Shown here one piece after another: positions 25,684 to 34,019 of a stretch of 64,000 nt of DNA. The notes beneath the pieces are model-generated. The model saw nothing but the letters and a program-made list of their open reading frames with translations, searched no databases and was not told the DNA's origin. Each line of letters begins with the position of its first letter. Position 1 is the stretch's first letter. Source of the stretch: Spirochaetae bacterium HGW-Spirochaetae-3 (lineage in GTDB: Bacteria; Spirochaetota; Spirochaetia; Treponematales; UBA12059); the NCBI GenBank assembly GCA_002839315.1, contig PGXV01000008.1, positions 229,707 to 293,706 of the forward strand, read 5' to 3'. The position numbers and the translations under genes were made by a program.

Positions 25684-26536
25684 AGACCTGGAACGCCGGG
25701 CCGGTCAGCGACAAGCGCGACGGCACGGGTCCGTCGGCGTCGAAGTCGACGACGAGCTCGTCGCCGCTCCGCGGCACCACGACGACGGGCGGAAGGGCCT
25801 GGCCCTCCCTCCAGCGGACGAGCGCGCTCGAAGCGGAACCGGTACCGCAGGCCAGGGTCTCCGCCTCCACGCCCCTCTCGAAGGTACGGACGTACAGCCG
25901 GCCGCCGCGAAGCTCCGTGAAGTTGGCGTTTACACCGAGAGGGCCCAAGTCGGGATGCCGCCTGACGGCCGCCCCGAGCGACTCCATCGGTACCGCGTCG
26001 ATATCGCCGAAGGCGCGCCGGCCGGATCCGTCAACTATGCCGGCTATATCCATCACGAAATGCAGGCTGCCGACGTCCACGAAGCGGCCTCGTATAGACA
26101 ACCCGCCGACGCGTATTTCACGGGGCTCGTCCATGCGGAAGCGCGGATCCATATCGAAGCGAGCCTTACCCTCGGACAGCGATTCTCCCGAATAATCCGC
26201 GCCGGCGAAGCGGAAGCGGACGGTTTCGCCCGGGCGCGCGAGGCCGAGGATACGGGCGCGCTCTATGGCGCAGCGTGCGCCGTTGCCGCACAGCATCCCC
26301 CCAGAGCCGTCCGCATTGTAGAAATTCACCTCGAAGGCGACGCCGCCCGCGCCGGGGCGCAGTACCATGAGGCCGTCGGCCCCGACGCCGTAGCGACGGT
26401 CGCACAGCTTCACGATATGGGCGGACGACGGATCGCCCTCGCCGTCCGAGGCGTCGAATACTATAAAGTCATTGCCGGCGCCGCACAGCTTGGCGAAGGC
26501 GCGCAAGCCGGGCGCCGATCCCCGGGTAGCACTCAT
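25661..26536 (-). CDS. dapF: Diaminopimelate epimerase
   Basis: Interconverts LL- and meso-diaminopimelate for lysine and peptidoglycan synthesis. A 291-aa protein with GAGNDFIVFD near the start and two catalytic Cys motifs, LCGNGARC and LACGTGSAS. The ATG at 26536 has no ribosome site but has TATACT exactly 6 bases upstream (26543-26548), giving a leaderless mRNA. Its 3' end overlaps the convergent upstream gene by 23 bases. Confidence 0.92.
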   Translation of the reverse strand: MSATRGSAPGLRAFAKLCGAGNDFIVFDASDGEGDPSSAHIVKLCDRRYGVGADGLMVLRPGAGGVAFEVNFYNADGSGGMLCGNGARCAIERARILGLARPGETVRFRFAGADYSGESLSEGKARFDMDPRFRMDEPREIRVGGLSIRGRFVDVGSLHFVMDIAGIVDGSGRRAFGDIDAVPMESLGAAVRRHPDLGPLGVNANFTELRGGRLYVRTFERGVEAETLACGTGSASSALVRWREGQALPPVVVVPRSGDELVVDFDADGPVPSRLSLTGPAFQVFTGRLGP

Positions 26537-26542
26537 GGCGCT

Positions 26543-26548
26543 AGTATA
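26543..26548 (-). promoter_or_regulatory. Leaderless-type -10 box of dapF
   Basis: TATACT followed by six bases and the ATG. No convincing -35 is seen at 16-18 bases. Confidence 0.5.
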
Positions 26549-26600
26549 GCCGAACCGAGCGACGGGCGGTAGTACAGGGGAAGGCCCCGGGACCTAGACG

Positions 26601-27059
26601 TCACAGGCGCTCCAGTACCTCGCCCTTGACTTTTTCCCAGCCTTCGATCTCACCGTCAATAACTCTAAATAGCATATTCGCCTCTATTTCCTTCGTTCCG
26701 AGCAATGCGCGATATCGCTCGACGTCTCTTGTTCTCAGCTTAAGCTTAAGCAGCTCGAATTCGTATCTAAGCTGTTGTGCCGTAACGTCGATCACCGCAG
26801 GGCCAGTTCTTTCATAGTTATATATTTTTGTTTTATTGAAATTATATCCCCTATCCAGGGATTCGTTATACACATCGTTCAGATATATGTTTATCGCGGC
26901 GATCGGATCTCGATGATTCTTGAATCGCGCCAACTGAGGATGGGATTTGTATCCTTTCGTCTTTCCTTCCAGGACCTTCCTCGCGAGCAGGCCTTCCCGC
27001 CACGCGGAGACCAGCCCCTTCGAGTCCAGGTACTTGGGATGGATCGACCATATCCGCAT
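26601..27059 (-). CDS. Pyrimidine-dimer DNA glycosylase family protein (T4 endonuclease V-like)
   Basis: A 152-aa protein beginning RIWSIHPKYLDSKGLVSAWRE, the conserved start of bacterial proteins in the Pyr_excise family. The Glu at 22 lines up with the catalytic Glu23 of T4 endonuclease V, and the enzyme family uses its N-terminal amine. Predicted role: base-excision repair of UV dimers. GGGGG lies 4 bases before the ATG. The stretch 26641-26900 is clearly more AT-rich than its surroundings, suggesting recent transfer. Confidence 0.78.
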   Translation of the reverse strand: MRIWSIHPKYLDSKGLVSAWREGLLARKVLEGKTKGYKSHPQLARFKNHRDPIAAINIYLNDVYNESLDRGYNFNKTKIYNYERTGPAVIDVTAQQLRYEFELLKLKLRTRDVERYRALLGTKEIEANMLFRVIDGEIEGWEKVKGEVLERL

Positions 27060-27129
27060 GCTACCCCCGCATCGATCTGATAATACCAGCGCGGAACGCG
27101 CGCCGCTCCCGCGCCGCGGGCCGGGGACG

Positions 27130-27954
27130 CTAACGGTATTCGAGTTCCAATCCGACGCCCAGCTCGCGGACGGGCAGGTCGGCGGCGAGCCGTATCCTGG
27201 CCGCGAGGTCGGTGCAGTGGCCGGGATGCACGGCCCGGGGAGCGAGCCTCTTGAGTCGCCCGGCCGTGAAGCCCAGCCTCTCGTCCGTAGCCTCCAGCAG
27301 ATGGAAGCCGCCGACGATGTCCGCGACCCTATCGTCGCCGCACACCTCGATGGCGTATTCGGCTATATTGACGATACCCGAATGAGAACAGCCCGTCACG
27401 ATGACGAGCCCCTCGTCGCCCTTCCAGACGATAGCGCTATCGTCGACGATGTAGTCGGGGATCGTCCCCGTCGGCCCGTCGGTATCCCCGATGGGCTCCC
27501 TCGCCTCGCAGCCGTTTCGGCGGGGTATCTCGCCCAGGAATACGAAGCGCGCGCCGAGGGCCAGCGGCACGCTAGACAGGCGCGGCTGGAAGCGCGACGA
27601 CAGCTCCGGGAGACCGGCCGGGGACCCGATCGCCAGGTCGCCCAGGCGCTTGGGGTCGAAGGCCCGCGGATGCGCTATCAGCGCCGGCCTTCTCCCGCCG
27701 CCGGCCGCCGGCCCCCGCGCCAGCCAATGCCGCAGCCCTCCCGCGTGGTCGTCGTGCCCGTGGGAGAGGACGACCGCGTCGATAGCGCCCAGGTCGATCC
27801 CCATGGCCGCGGCGTTATCCAGGAACGCGGCCGAATAGCCGGCGTCGAACAGTAGCATCGTATCGTCGTCCTCGAGCAGGCAGGAGAAGCCGGGCTCCGC
27901 GAGGAAGTAGCGGTCGATTATGGCGCTATTATCGATTAATACCGTGAGCTTCAT
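27130..27954 (-). CDS. Metallo-beta-lactamase-fold hydrolase
   Basis: A 274-aa protein with metal motif SHGHDDHAGG (HxHxDH) near residue 78, then GCSHSGIVN, GGFHLL and HPGHCTD. This layout matches the MBL subgroup annotated as dihydropterin/ribofuranosyl-aminobenzene phosphate synthase-like; the true substrate is unknown. The start is ATG 27954, where the conserved beta-strand KLTVLIDN begins. No ribosome site precedes it; TTGACA lies 33 bases upstream, so the transcript has little or no leader. Confidence 0.82.
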   Translation of the reverse strand: MKLTVLIDNSAIIDRYFLAEPGFSCLLEDDDTMLLFDAGYSAAFLDNAAAMGIDLGAIDAVVLSHGHDDHAGGLRHWLARGPAAGGGRRPALIAHPRAFDPKRLGDLAIGSPAGLPELSSRFQPRLSSVPLALGARFVFLGEIPRRNGCEAREPIGDTDGPTGTIPDYIVDDSAIVWKGDEGLVIVTGCSHSGIVNIAEYAIEVCGDDRVADIVGGFHLLEATDERLGFTAGRLKRLAPRAVHPGHCTDLAARIRLAADLPVRELGVGLELEYR

Positions 27955-28064
27955 GGCGGGTGATAGCGTAATACGGCACGGGGCCGATGTCAAACGAGAC
28001 GACGGAGCCGCCCATCGACGAACCCGCTTCCATGCGCGTGATAACCGGAGTAGAATATCGGCGG

Positions 28065-29603
28065 ATGAGCCAGATGAAGCTACGAATAAGGCCGAAGATA
28101 ATACGGGCGCTCGTGCTCGCCGTCCTCATAGTCGCCCAGCTCTGGTTGCTGGCCTGGACTCTGTGGACTTCGAGCGAGTACTCGGTGTACGTCGACATCG
28201 CCCTCTCAATAATAAGCCTTCTCGCCGTGCTCCATATCGTAAAGTCCAACACCGACCCGTCGTACAAGCTCATCTGGTCGATACTGATTCTCCTGGCGCC
28301 GGTCTTCGGCGGCTTCTTCTACCTATTCTTCGGCCTGCAGCCTTCGTCGCGGCGGCTCCAGCGTCGGATAGCGTCGCTTGACGCGGCCGCGAAACCCTTG
28401 ATGGTCCAGGATCCGACCGCGCTCGAGGCGGTCGCCTCTATGCGAGCAGACTTCGGCAGGCAGGCGCGCTACCTGACCGCGACGGCCGGGTTCCCCGTCT
28501 ACGGCGCGTCCGAATCGGAGTACCTGACTTCCGGCGAGGCGAAATTCGAGCGGCTCAAGGCGGAGCTTTCCAAGGCGGAGCGGTTCATCTTCCTCGAGTA
28601 CTTCATCATCGAGGAAGGCCTCATGTGGAACTCGGTGCTGGAGATACTGACCGCCAAGGCCGCCCTCGGGCTGGAAGTGCGGGTCATGTACGACGACATA
28701 GGCTGCCTCCTGACCCTGCCCACGGACTACAAGCGGACGCTCGAGGCGGCCGGCATACGCTGCGCCGTCTTCAATCCGGCGAGCGCCTTCCCGTCCACCC
28801 TCCTCAACCACCGCGACCACCGCAAGATAGTGGTCGTGGACGGCAGGGTGGCGTTCACCGGGGGCGTCAACCTCGCCGACGAGTACATCAACAAGGTAGA
28901 CAAGTACGGCCACTGGAAGGATGCCGCGGTGTTCATAGCGGGAGACGCCGTCGCTAGCCTCACCGTCATGTTCCTCAACATGTGGAACCTGCAGACCAAG
29001 GGCCATGACGACTACAGGGACTTCATCGCGCCTCCGCGGCCGGAGCCCGGCCGGGGCCAGTACGTCCAGCCGTACGCGGACAGCCCCATGGACTACGAGA
29101 ACGTCGGCGCGTCGGTCTACCTAAATATAATAAACTCGGCCCAGGTATACGTGTACATCATGACGCCCTATCTCATCGTCGACCATACCATAATGACGTC
29201 GCTCTGCCTCGCGGCGAAGAGCGGCGTGGACGTCAGGATCATAACGCCGCGCCATTGGGACAAGCGCTACGTGCACATGACGACGCGCTCGTACTACGAC
29301 GAGCTCGTATCGGCCGGCGTCAAGGTATTCGAGTACGTGGACGGGTTCATGCACGCCAAGACCTTCGTGTCCGACGACGCCGTCGCGGTGGTCGGCACGA
29401 CCAACCTGGATTACAGGAGCCTCTACCTGCACTACGAGTGCGGCGCCGTGATATACGGCGGGCCCGCGGTCGGCGCCGTCAGGGAGGACTTCGAGCGGAC
29501 GCTGGAACGCTGCGACCCGGTCGCCCCGGGCGAGTACCGACCGAGGACGATGACGGGCCGCGTGTTCCTGCAGGTGCTCAGGCTCTTCTCGCCGCTCCTA
29601 TAG
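28065..29603 (+). CDS. cls: Cardiolipin synthase (phospholipase D family)
   Basis: Joins two phosphatidylglycerols to cardiolipin at the membrane. About 512 aa: two N-terminal transmembrane helices and two HKD motifs, HRKIVVVDGRVAFTGGVN and HAKTFVSDDAVAVVGTTN. In-frame ATGs occur at 27987, 28032, 28065 and 28074. I prefer 28065 because TAGAAT lies 8 bases upstream, the pattern seen at other leaderless genes, and the membrane helix follows directly; 27987 is possible. Confidence 0.9.
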   Translation: MSQMKLRIRPKIIRALVLAVLIVAQLWLLAWTLWTSSEYSVYVDIALSIISLLAVLHIVKSNTDPSYKLIWSILILLAPVFGGFFYLFFGLQPSSRRLQRRIASLDAAAKPLMVQDPTALEAVASMRADFGRQARYLTATAGFPVYGASESEYLTSGEAKFERLKAELSKAERFIFLEYFIIEEGLMWNSVLEILTAKAALGLEVRVMYDDIGCLLTLPTDYKRTLEAAGIRCAVFNPASAFPSTLLNHRDHRKIVVVDGRVAFTGGVNLADEYINKVDKYGHWKDAAVFIAGDAVASLTVMFLNMWNLQTKGHDDYRDFIAPPRPEPGRGQYVQPYADSPMDYENVGASVYLNIINSAQVYVYIMTPYLIVDHTIMTSLCLAAKSGVDVRIITPRHWDKRYVHMTTRSYYDELVSAGVKVFEYVDGFMHAKTFVSDDAVAVVGTTNLDYRSLYLHYECGAVIYGGPAVGAVREDFERTLERCDPVAPGEYRPRTMTGRVFLQVLRLFSPLL

Positions 29604-29611
29604 GCCTGCCC

Positions 29612-31141
29612 TCACTCTACGAAGAGCCGCTTGGACGCGTAGACCGGGTCGGATGTCAGGTTGACGCCGAGCTTGCGCAGGCCGGCCTCGTCCCCGGGCG
29701 TCGGTATATGGGACAGGTGCATCTGACAGCCGCGCAGCTCGTGGAGCCTGTCGACGCAGGCCTGGACCATCGGCGTCAGCGTCGCGCTGATGGATAGGGC
29801 GATCAGCGCCTCGTCGACGTCGAGGCTCGCGCTCTTCCGCCCCAGTACCTCGCGCTTGAGGCTCGCGACCGACTCGATCACCAAGGGGGACAGGAGCAGT
29901 ATCTGGTCCGGGAGCCCCGCGAGGCGCTTGGCGCCGTTGAGCACGGCCGCCGTCGCGGCGTGGAGCATCCTGGAATTCTTGCCGGTTACGATCTCGCCGG
30001 ACGGTAGCTGCAGCGCGGCCCCGCAGAAGGCGGCGTCCCCGCCCTTCGGGCCCGCGGGGTCCGAGGCCTGGGCCTCGCCCGCGGCGAGGCGCGCCGCGGG
30101 CACGACGGGCCTATACTCGGGGCTTATGCCCAGCTCCTTCAAGAGCAGGTCCGCCTTGTCGAGCGAGGCCTTGTCGGCCATGCCCATCATATACTCGCTG
30201 GCGCAACGGAGGTAACGCCTGACGACCTCCTGCCTCGCCGCCTCGCGGGCGGCCTCGTCGTCGACGATGGCGAAGCCCGCCCGGTTAACGCCCATCTCCG
30301 TAGGCGAACGGTACGCGTCGGCCTCGCCGGTTATACGGTCGAGGATACCCTTGAGTATCGGGAAAGACTCGACGTCGCGGTTATAGTTGACCGCCACCTC
30401 GCCGGTCGCCTCCAGGTGGAACGGATCGATCAGGTTGAAGTCGCGAAGGTCGAGGGTGGCCGCCTCGTAGGCTATGTTGACGGGGTGCTTGAGCGGGAGG
30501 CTCCATATCGGGAAGGTCTCGAACTTGGCGTACATCGCGCGCTCGCCTATCAGCCGATCGTGATAGACCTGCGACAGGCAGGTGGCCATCTTGCCGGAAC
30601 CCGGTCCCGGCCCGGTAACCACGACGAGCGGCTTGGTGATGGCTATCCGCGGATTGGCCCCGTAGCCTTCCTCCGAGACGATGCGCTCGACGTCGGTCGG
30701 GTAGCCCCTGGTCGGCTCGTGCACGTAGACGGCGACGCCTCGGTTTTCCAGCTTCGTCCTGAAGGCCTTAGCCGCCGGCTGCGCTTCCCAGCGCGTTATG
30801 ACGACCGCCGATACGGACAGCCCCCATTCGCCCAGGTCGTCTATCAGCTTCATCGCGTCCGCGTCGTAGGTGATGCCGTAATCGGCTCGTACCTTACGGT
30901 GCTCGATGGCGCCGGCGTGGATGCACAGCACGATCTCCGCGTCGCGCTCCAGTTCTTTTAGGAGCCGGATCTTGACGTTCGGATCGTAGCCGGGCAGCAC
31001 CCGCGCGGCGTGGAAGTCGGCGAGCAACTTGCCGCCGAACTCCAGGTAGAGCCGCCCCTCGAAGCGTTTCATACGCTCGCGTATATACGACGCCTGCTCC
31101 GCTATGTACCTGTCGTTGTCGAATGCCTTCGTTACCGCCAT
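29612..31141 (-). CDS. DUF1846 family protein
   Basis: A 509-aa conserved protein of unknown function. It begins AFDNDRYIAEQASYIRERM, with the family's characteristic DFHAARVLPGYDPNVKIRLL. A glycine-rich loop VVTGPGPGSGKMATCLSQVY (about residue 180) looks like a nucleotide-binding P-loop. The length matches the family. GGGGGG precedes the ATG by 8 bases. It follows the GAF kinase on the same strand by 73 bases and may be co-transcribed with it. Confidence 0.85.
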   Translation of the reverse strand: MAVTKAFDNDRYIAEQASYIRERMKRFEGRLYLEFGGKLLADFHAARVLPGYDPNVKIRLLKELERDAEIVLCIHAGAIEHRKVRADYGITYDADAMKLIDDLGEWGLSVSAVVITRWEAQPAAKAFRTKLENRGVAVYVHEPTRGYPTDVERIVSEEGYGANPRIAITKPLVVVTGPGPGSGKMATCLSQVYHDRLIGERAMYAKFETFPIWSLPLKHPVNIAYEAATLDLRDFNLIDPFHLEATGEVAVNYNRDVESFPILKGILDRITGEADAYRSPTEMGVNRAGFAIVDDEAAREAARQEVVRRYLRCASEYMMGMADKASLDKADLLLKELGISPEYRPVVPAARLAAGEAQASDPAGPKGGDAAFCGAALQLPSGEIVTGKNSRMLHAATAAVLNGAKRLAGLPDQILLLSPLVIESVASLKREVLGRKSASLDVDEALIALSISATLTPMVQACVDRLHELRGCQMHLSHIPTPGDEAGLRKLGVNLTSDPVYASKRLFVE

Positions 31142-31213
31142 CGCCCGATCCCCCCGATGGGAGCGCAGTCTACAACGAACGGACGACGCGATGCCAGAGG
31201 AAAGGCGGCGGCC

Positions 31214-32374
31214 CTACTCCAACGGGAATCGCACGGTCCAAGCCGTGCTGCCAGGCATGGATTCCAGGGCTGCGCGTCCGCCTATCTGCTCGGCGAGGCT
31301 CTCGACGAGCTCTATGCCGAAACCGCCCGACTTCGCGGCGCCCGGAATCATTCCGACGCCCGTATCGGCGACCGTGAACTCGCCGAACGCGCCGACGCTC
31401 CGTAGTCGAACGGAAACGAGCCCGTCGCGGCCCGAGGGAAAGGCGTACTTGAGGGCGTTTATGATCAGCTCGCTCGCGATCAGGCCCAGCGGAAGCGCGA
31501 CGCCCGGATCCAGCCTGATCGTATCCAGGTCGGTCTCCAGCGCTATCCCGGAACCAGGGCGCTGGAAGGATCCGAAGACGTCCTCGGCGATGCCGCGCAG
31601 GTAATCATCCAGATCGATACGAGCCGCGTCGGCGGACATATAGAGCCGCTCGTGAATCGACGATATGGTCGCTATCCGCATTTGCAGCTCGGCCAGGTTC
31701 TCGCGCGCGTCCGCGTCCTTCACGCGGCTGGCGTGAAGGTCTATGAGGCCGGAGACAAGCTGCAGATTATTCTTTACCCTGTGGTTAGTCTCGCGCATGA
31801 GTGCGTCGCGGGACGCCAGCGCCTCCTGCAGCTCGCGGTAGGTTCGAGCGTTACGGAATGCCACGGCCGCATTGTCCGCAAAGGCCTGCACGATGCGTAT
31901 CTCGCCGCCATCGAACGGGTTGACCTCGTCCCTGTCCAGAGCCAGCATCCCGACGACCGAGCCAGCCGCTATCAACGGCGCGCCCAGCCAGGAACGGATA
32001 TGCCCAGAATATAGCTCGTCCTTCCGCTCGACGAACACGGGATACGAAGCGCGCACGTCGGCGAAGGCCACGGGCTTCTTTGTCCTGACGACCTCGTTAT
32101 TCGGGAAACGGCTATCCAGCGCGAAGCGCAGTCCCATGACCGTATCGGGATCGAGGCCGCCGTGCACGGCCACGATGCGGGTGGAGTCGCCGTCGACCAC
32201 GTGGAGGCTACCCGAGTAGAATGGTACGGCGCCGCCAAGCCGGTCCAAGAGGCTAGCGTACAGCCTTTCCGGCTCAGCGAGCATCTCGTTGAGGTCGGCG
32301 GTCGCGGCCAACACTATAGAGAGTCGGCCTGAGAATCCTCGGGAATCCGCTTCAGGCTCGTTCAGTGGAAACAT
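31214..32374 (-). CDS. GAF-domain sensor histidine kinase (HisKA_2 type)
   Basis: A 386-aa soluble kinase. A GAF domain (about 20-170, ending RSWLGAPLIAAGSVVGMLALD) is followed by the H-box RETNHRVKNNLQLVSGLIDL (His near 195). The HATPase domain has ELIINALKYAF and DTGVG. The ATG lacks a Shine-Dalgarno sequence; TATAAT stands 5 bases before it, with TTGCGA 17 bases further up. No cognate regulator is adjacent. Confidence 0.9.
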   Translation of the reverse strand: MFPLNEPEADSRGFSGRLSIVLAATADLNEMLAEPERLYASLLDRLGGAVPFYSGSLHVVDGDSTRIVAVHGGLDPDTVMGLRFALDSRFPNNEVVRTKKPVAFADVRASYPVFVERKDELYSGHIRSWLGAPLIAAGSVVGMLALDRDEVNPFDGGEIRIVQAFADNAAVAFRNARTYRELQEALASRDALMRETNHRVKNNLQLVSGLIDLHASRVKDADARENLAELQMRIATISSIHERLYMSADAARIDLDDYLRGIAEDVFGSFQRPGSGIALETDLDTIRLDPGVALPLGLIASELIINALKYAFPSGRDGLVSVRLRSVGAFGEFTVADTGVGMIPGAAKSGGFGIELVESLAEQIGGRAALESMPGSTAWTVRFPLE

Positions 32375-32379
32375 ACTTA

Positions 32380-32408
32380 ATTATACGAAACGGTTATTCC
32401 GTTCGCAA
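32380..32408 (-). promoter_or_regulatory. Leaderless promoter of the GAF kinase
   Basis: TTGCGA (32408-32403), 17 bases, consensus TATAAT (32385-32380), then five bases to the ATG. The spacer holds AACGG-N5-CCGTT. Confidence 0.65.
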
Positions 32409-32499
32409 ATTCGCGATACGGCGACTACGCGTAGTCCTATATGGCCTGCGACGCGTGCTCGCTTTCGACGATTAGATGATTAGACGATGGCGCGCCGGG

Positions 32500-32513
32500 C
32501 AGGACATATGTCC
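32500..32513. promoter_or_regulatory. 14-bp palindrome upstream of the DMT transporter
   Basis: Perfect palindrome AGGACATATGTCCT, directly upstream of a -35-like ATGAAA (32514-32519) that is 17 bases from GATACT (32537-32542). Likely an operator or activator site. Confidence 0.55.
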
Positions 32514-32563
32514 TATGAAAACCGCGCGCGAAACGCGATACTCGACTCGAAGGCAGGCCCGTA

Positions 32564-33451
32564 ATGTATAGCGCGCTCACGCCCCTCGTCGGGGCGCTCA
32601 TAACGATGATGAACGGGGTAAACAGCCGGCTTTCAGAACGGGTCGGCTACCTCGTCGCCACCATAGTGATTCACGTCGTCGGACTCGCGACGATCTCCGC
32701 CGTATCGCTCGTACGCCGAGAAGAACGTATACCGGGCCGGATTCCTCTCTACTCGTATTTCGGCGGGTTCATGGGCGTCGGTACCGTAATTACCTGCAAT
32801 TACGCATTCAGCGCCATCAGCGCCTCGTTGGCCGTAGCCGTCATGCTGCTCGGCCAAGCGGCCTTCTCCATCTTCTCCGATGCCATAGGGCTACTGGGCA
32901 GGGCTAGACGGCCCCTGTCCGCCAGACGCTTGCCCGGCATCGCGATCGCCATGGCGGGCGTCGCGGTCATAGCCGGCGACTGGCGATCCGAGGCCTTCCC
33001 CATCGTCGTATCGCTTGCTTCGGGAGCGTGCACGGGCCTCGCTCTGGTGCTCAACGCCGAACTGGGACGCAGGAAGGGCGTGCTGATGAGCGTAAGGACC
33101 AACTATACGGTCGGCCTCGCGACAACGCTCGCCATCGTAGCCGCGCTCCGCCTGCCGCTCGCGGGAGCCGCTCGGACGGTCGTCGCCGCCGGCCCCTTCC
33201 TCGCGCTCGGCGGCGGCGCGATGGGCGTCGCCGTCGTGATATCGGCCAACCTGATACTACCCAGGATACCGGTCTTCTCGGCGACGCTGTTGATGTTCTC
33301 CGGGCAGGCGCTCGCCGGCGTCGCGCTGGACCTGGTCAGGGACGGCGTTTTCGACTGGCGCAAGCTCGTCGGCACTTTCGTAGTCGTAGCGGGATTCGCC
33401 CTCGACTCGATACTTACCAACGGGCCTGCGGAATCCGCGAGAAGTACCTGA
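32564..33451 (+). CDS. DMT-superfamily (YdcZ/DUF606-like) transporter
   Basis: A 295-aa protein with about ten transmembrane helices in two five-helix repeats (MYSALTPLVGALITMMNGVNSRL and the later VAVVISANLILPRIPVF). This N-terminal wording, a helix carrying NGxNSRL, is typical of the DUF606/YdcZ branch. Probably a small-molecule exporter; substrate unknown. The leader is about 15 bases with a weak AAGG. Confidence 0.8.
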   Translation: MYSALTPLVGALITMMNGVNSRLSERVGYLVATIVIHVVGLATISAVSLVRREERIPGRIPLYSYFGGFMGVGTVITCNYAFSAISASLAVAVMLLGQAAFSIFSDAIGLLGRARRPLSARRLPGIAIAMAGVAVIAGDWRSEAFPIVVSLASGACTGLALVLNAELGRRKGVLMSVRTNYTVGLATTLAIVAALRLPLAGAARTVVAAGPFLALGGGAMGVAVVISANLILPRIPVFSATLLMFSGQALAGVALDLVRDGVFDWRKLVGTFVVVAGFALDSILTNGPAESARST

Positions 33452-33453
33452 AC

Positions 33454-33975
33454 TCAGTATAGATACGAGGTGAAGCCGTTAAAATCGTTGGCGACGCCGT
33501 TCATGTCCAGGATCGCGGATATCTCGCCGCGATGGTGCGTGCCGTGGTTAAGGACCTGGAAGATCGTATGCCAGAACGTACGCGAGAATTCCTTGCCGTC
33601 AGTCGTTCGATAGGTCACGCGGCGCGAAAGTTCCGATTCCGGCACTTCCTTGACGAATTCAATCATCAAGGCGTCCGCCTCGCGCAGCAGGGCGGCCGTC
33701 TTTTCCGAATCGCCCCGGACGCCGTCGCGGGTTTCATCCAAAGGCTTCGCTATAAGCGCGCTAGAAGCCAGGCAGTGGTACGAACCGAAGCCGGCATAGC
33801 GCTTGAGCCATAGTACCAGCGCCCAGGCCAGGTGCTCCACGGTGCCGTCGACGCTCTTGTAATACAGCCCGACGTCCCTGGCGGCCAATCCGGCCGGGGC
33901 CTTCGCTATCGCCGCCAGCATGGCGTCCATCGCCGCCGCGTTGTATTCGGCCACGCTCTCGAGTATTGCTTTCAT
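33454..33975 (-). CDS. DinB/YfiT-like four-helix-bundle protein
   Basis: A 173-aa protein with metal-ligand histidines in the DinB pattern: TVEHLAWAL in the second helix and LNHGTHHRGEISAIL in the last. Members are often thiol S-transferases (bacillithiol or mycothiol type) or of unknown role. GGAGG stands 7 bases before the ATG. It is convergent with the DMT gene, two bases apart. Confidence 0.85.
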   Translation of the reverse strand: MKAILESVAEYNAAAMDAMLAAIAKAPAGLAARDVGLYYKSVDGTVEHLAWALVLWLKRYAGFGSYHCLASSALIAKPLDETRDGVRGDSEKTAALLREADALMIEFVKEVPESELSRRVTYRTTDGKEFSRTFWHTIFQVLNHGTHHRGEISAILDMNGVANDFNGFTSYLY

Positions 33976-34019
33976 CGTAGTGCCTCCGGGGAGATTATAG
34001 GCGTAGCTGATCTCGAGGG

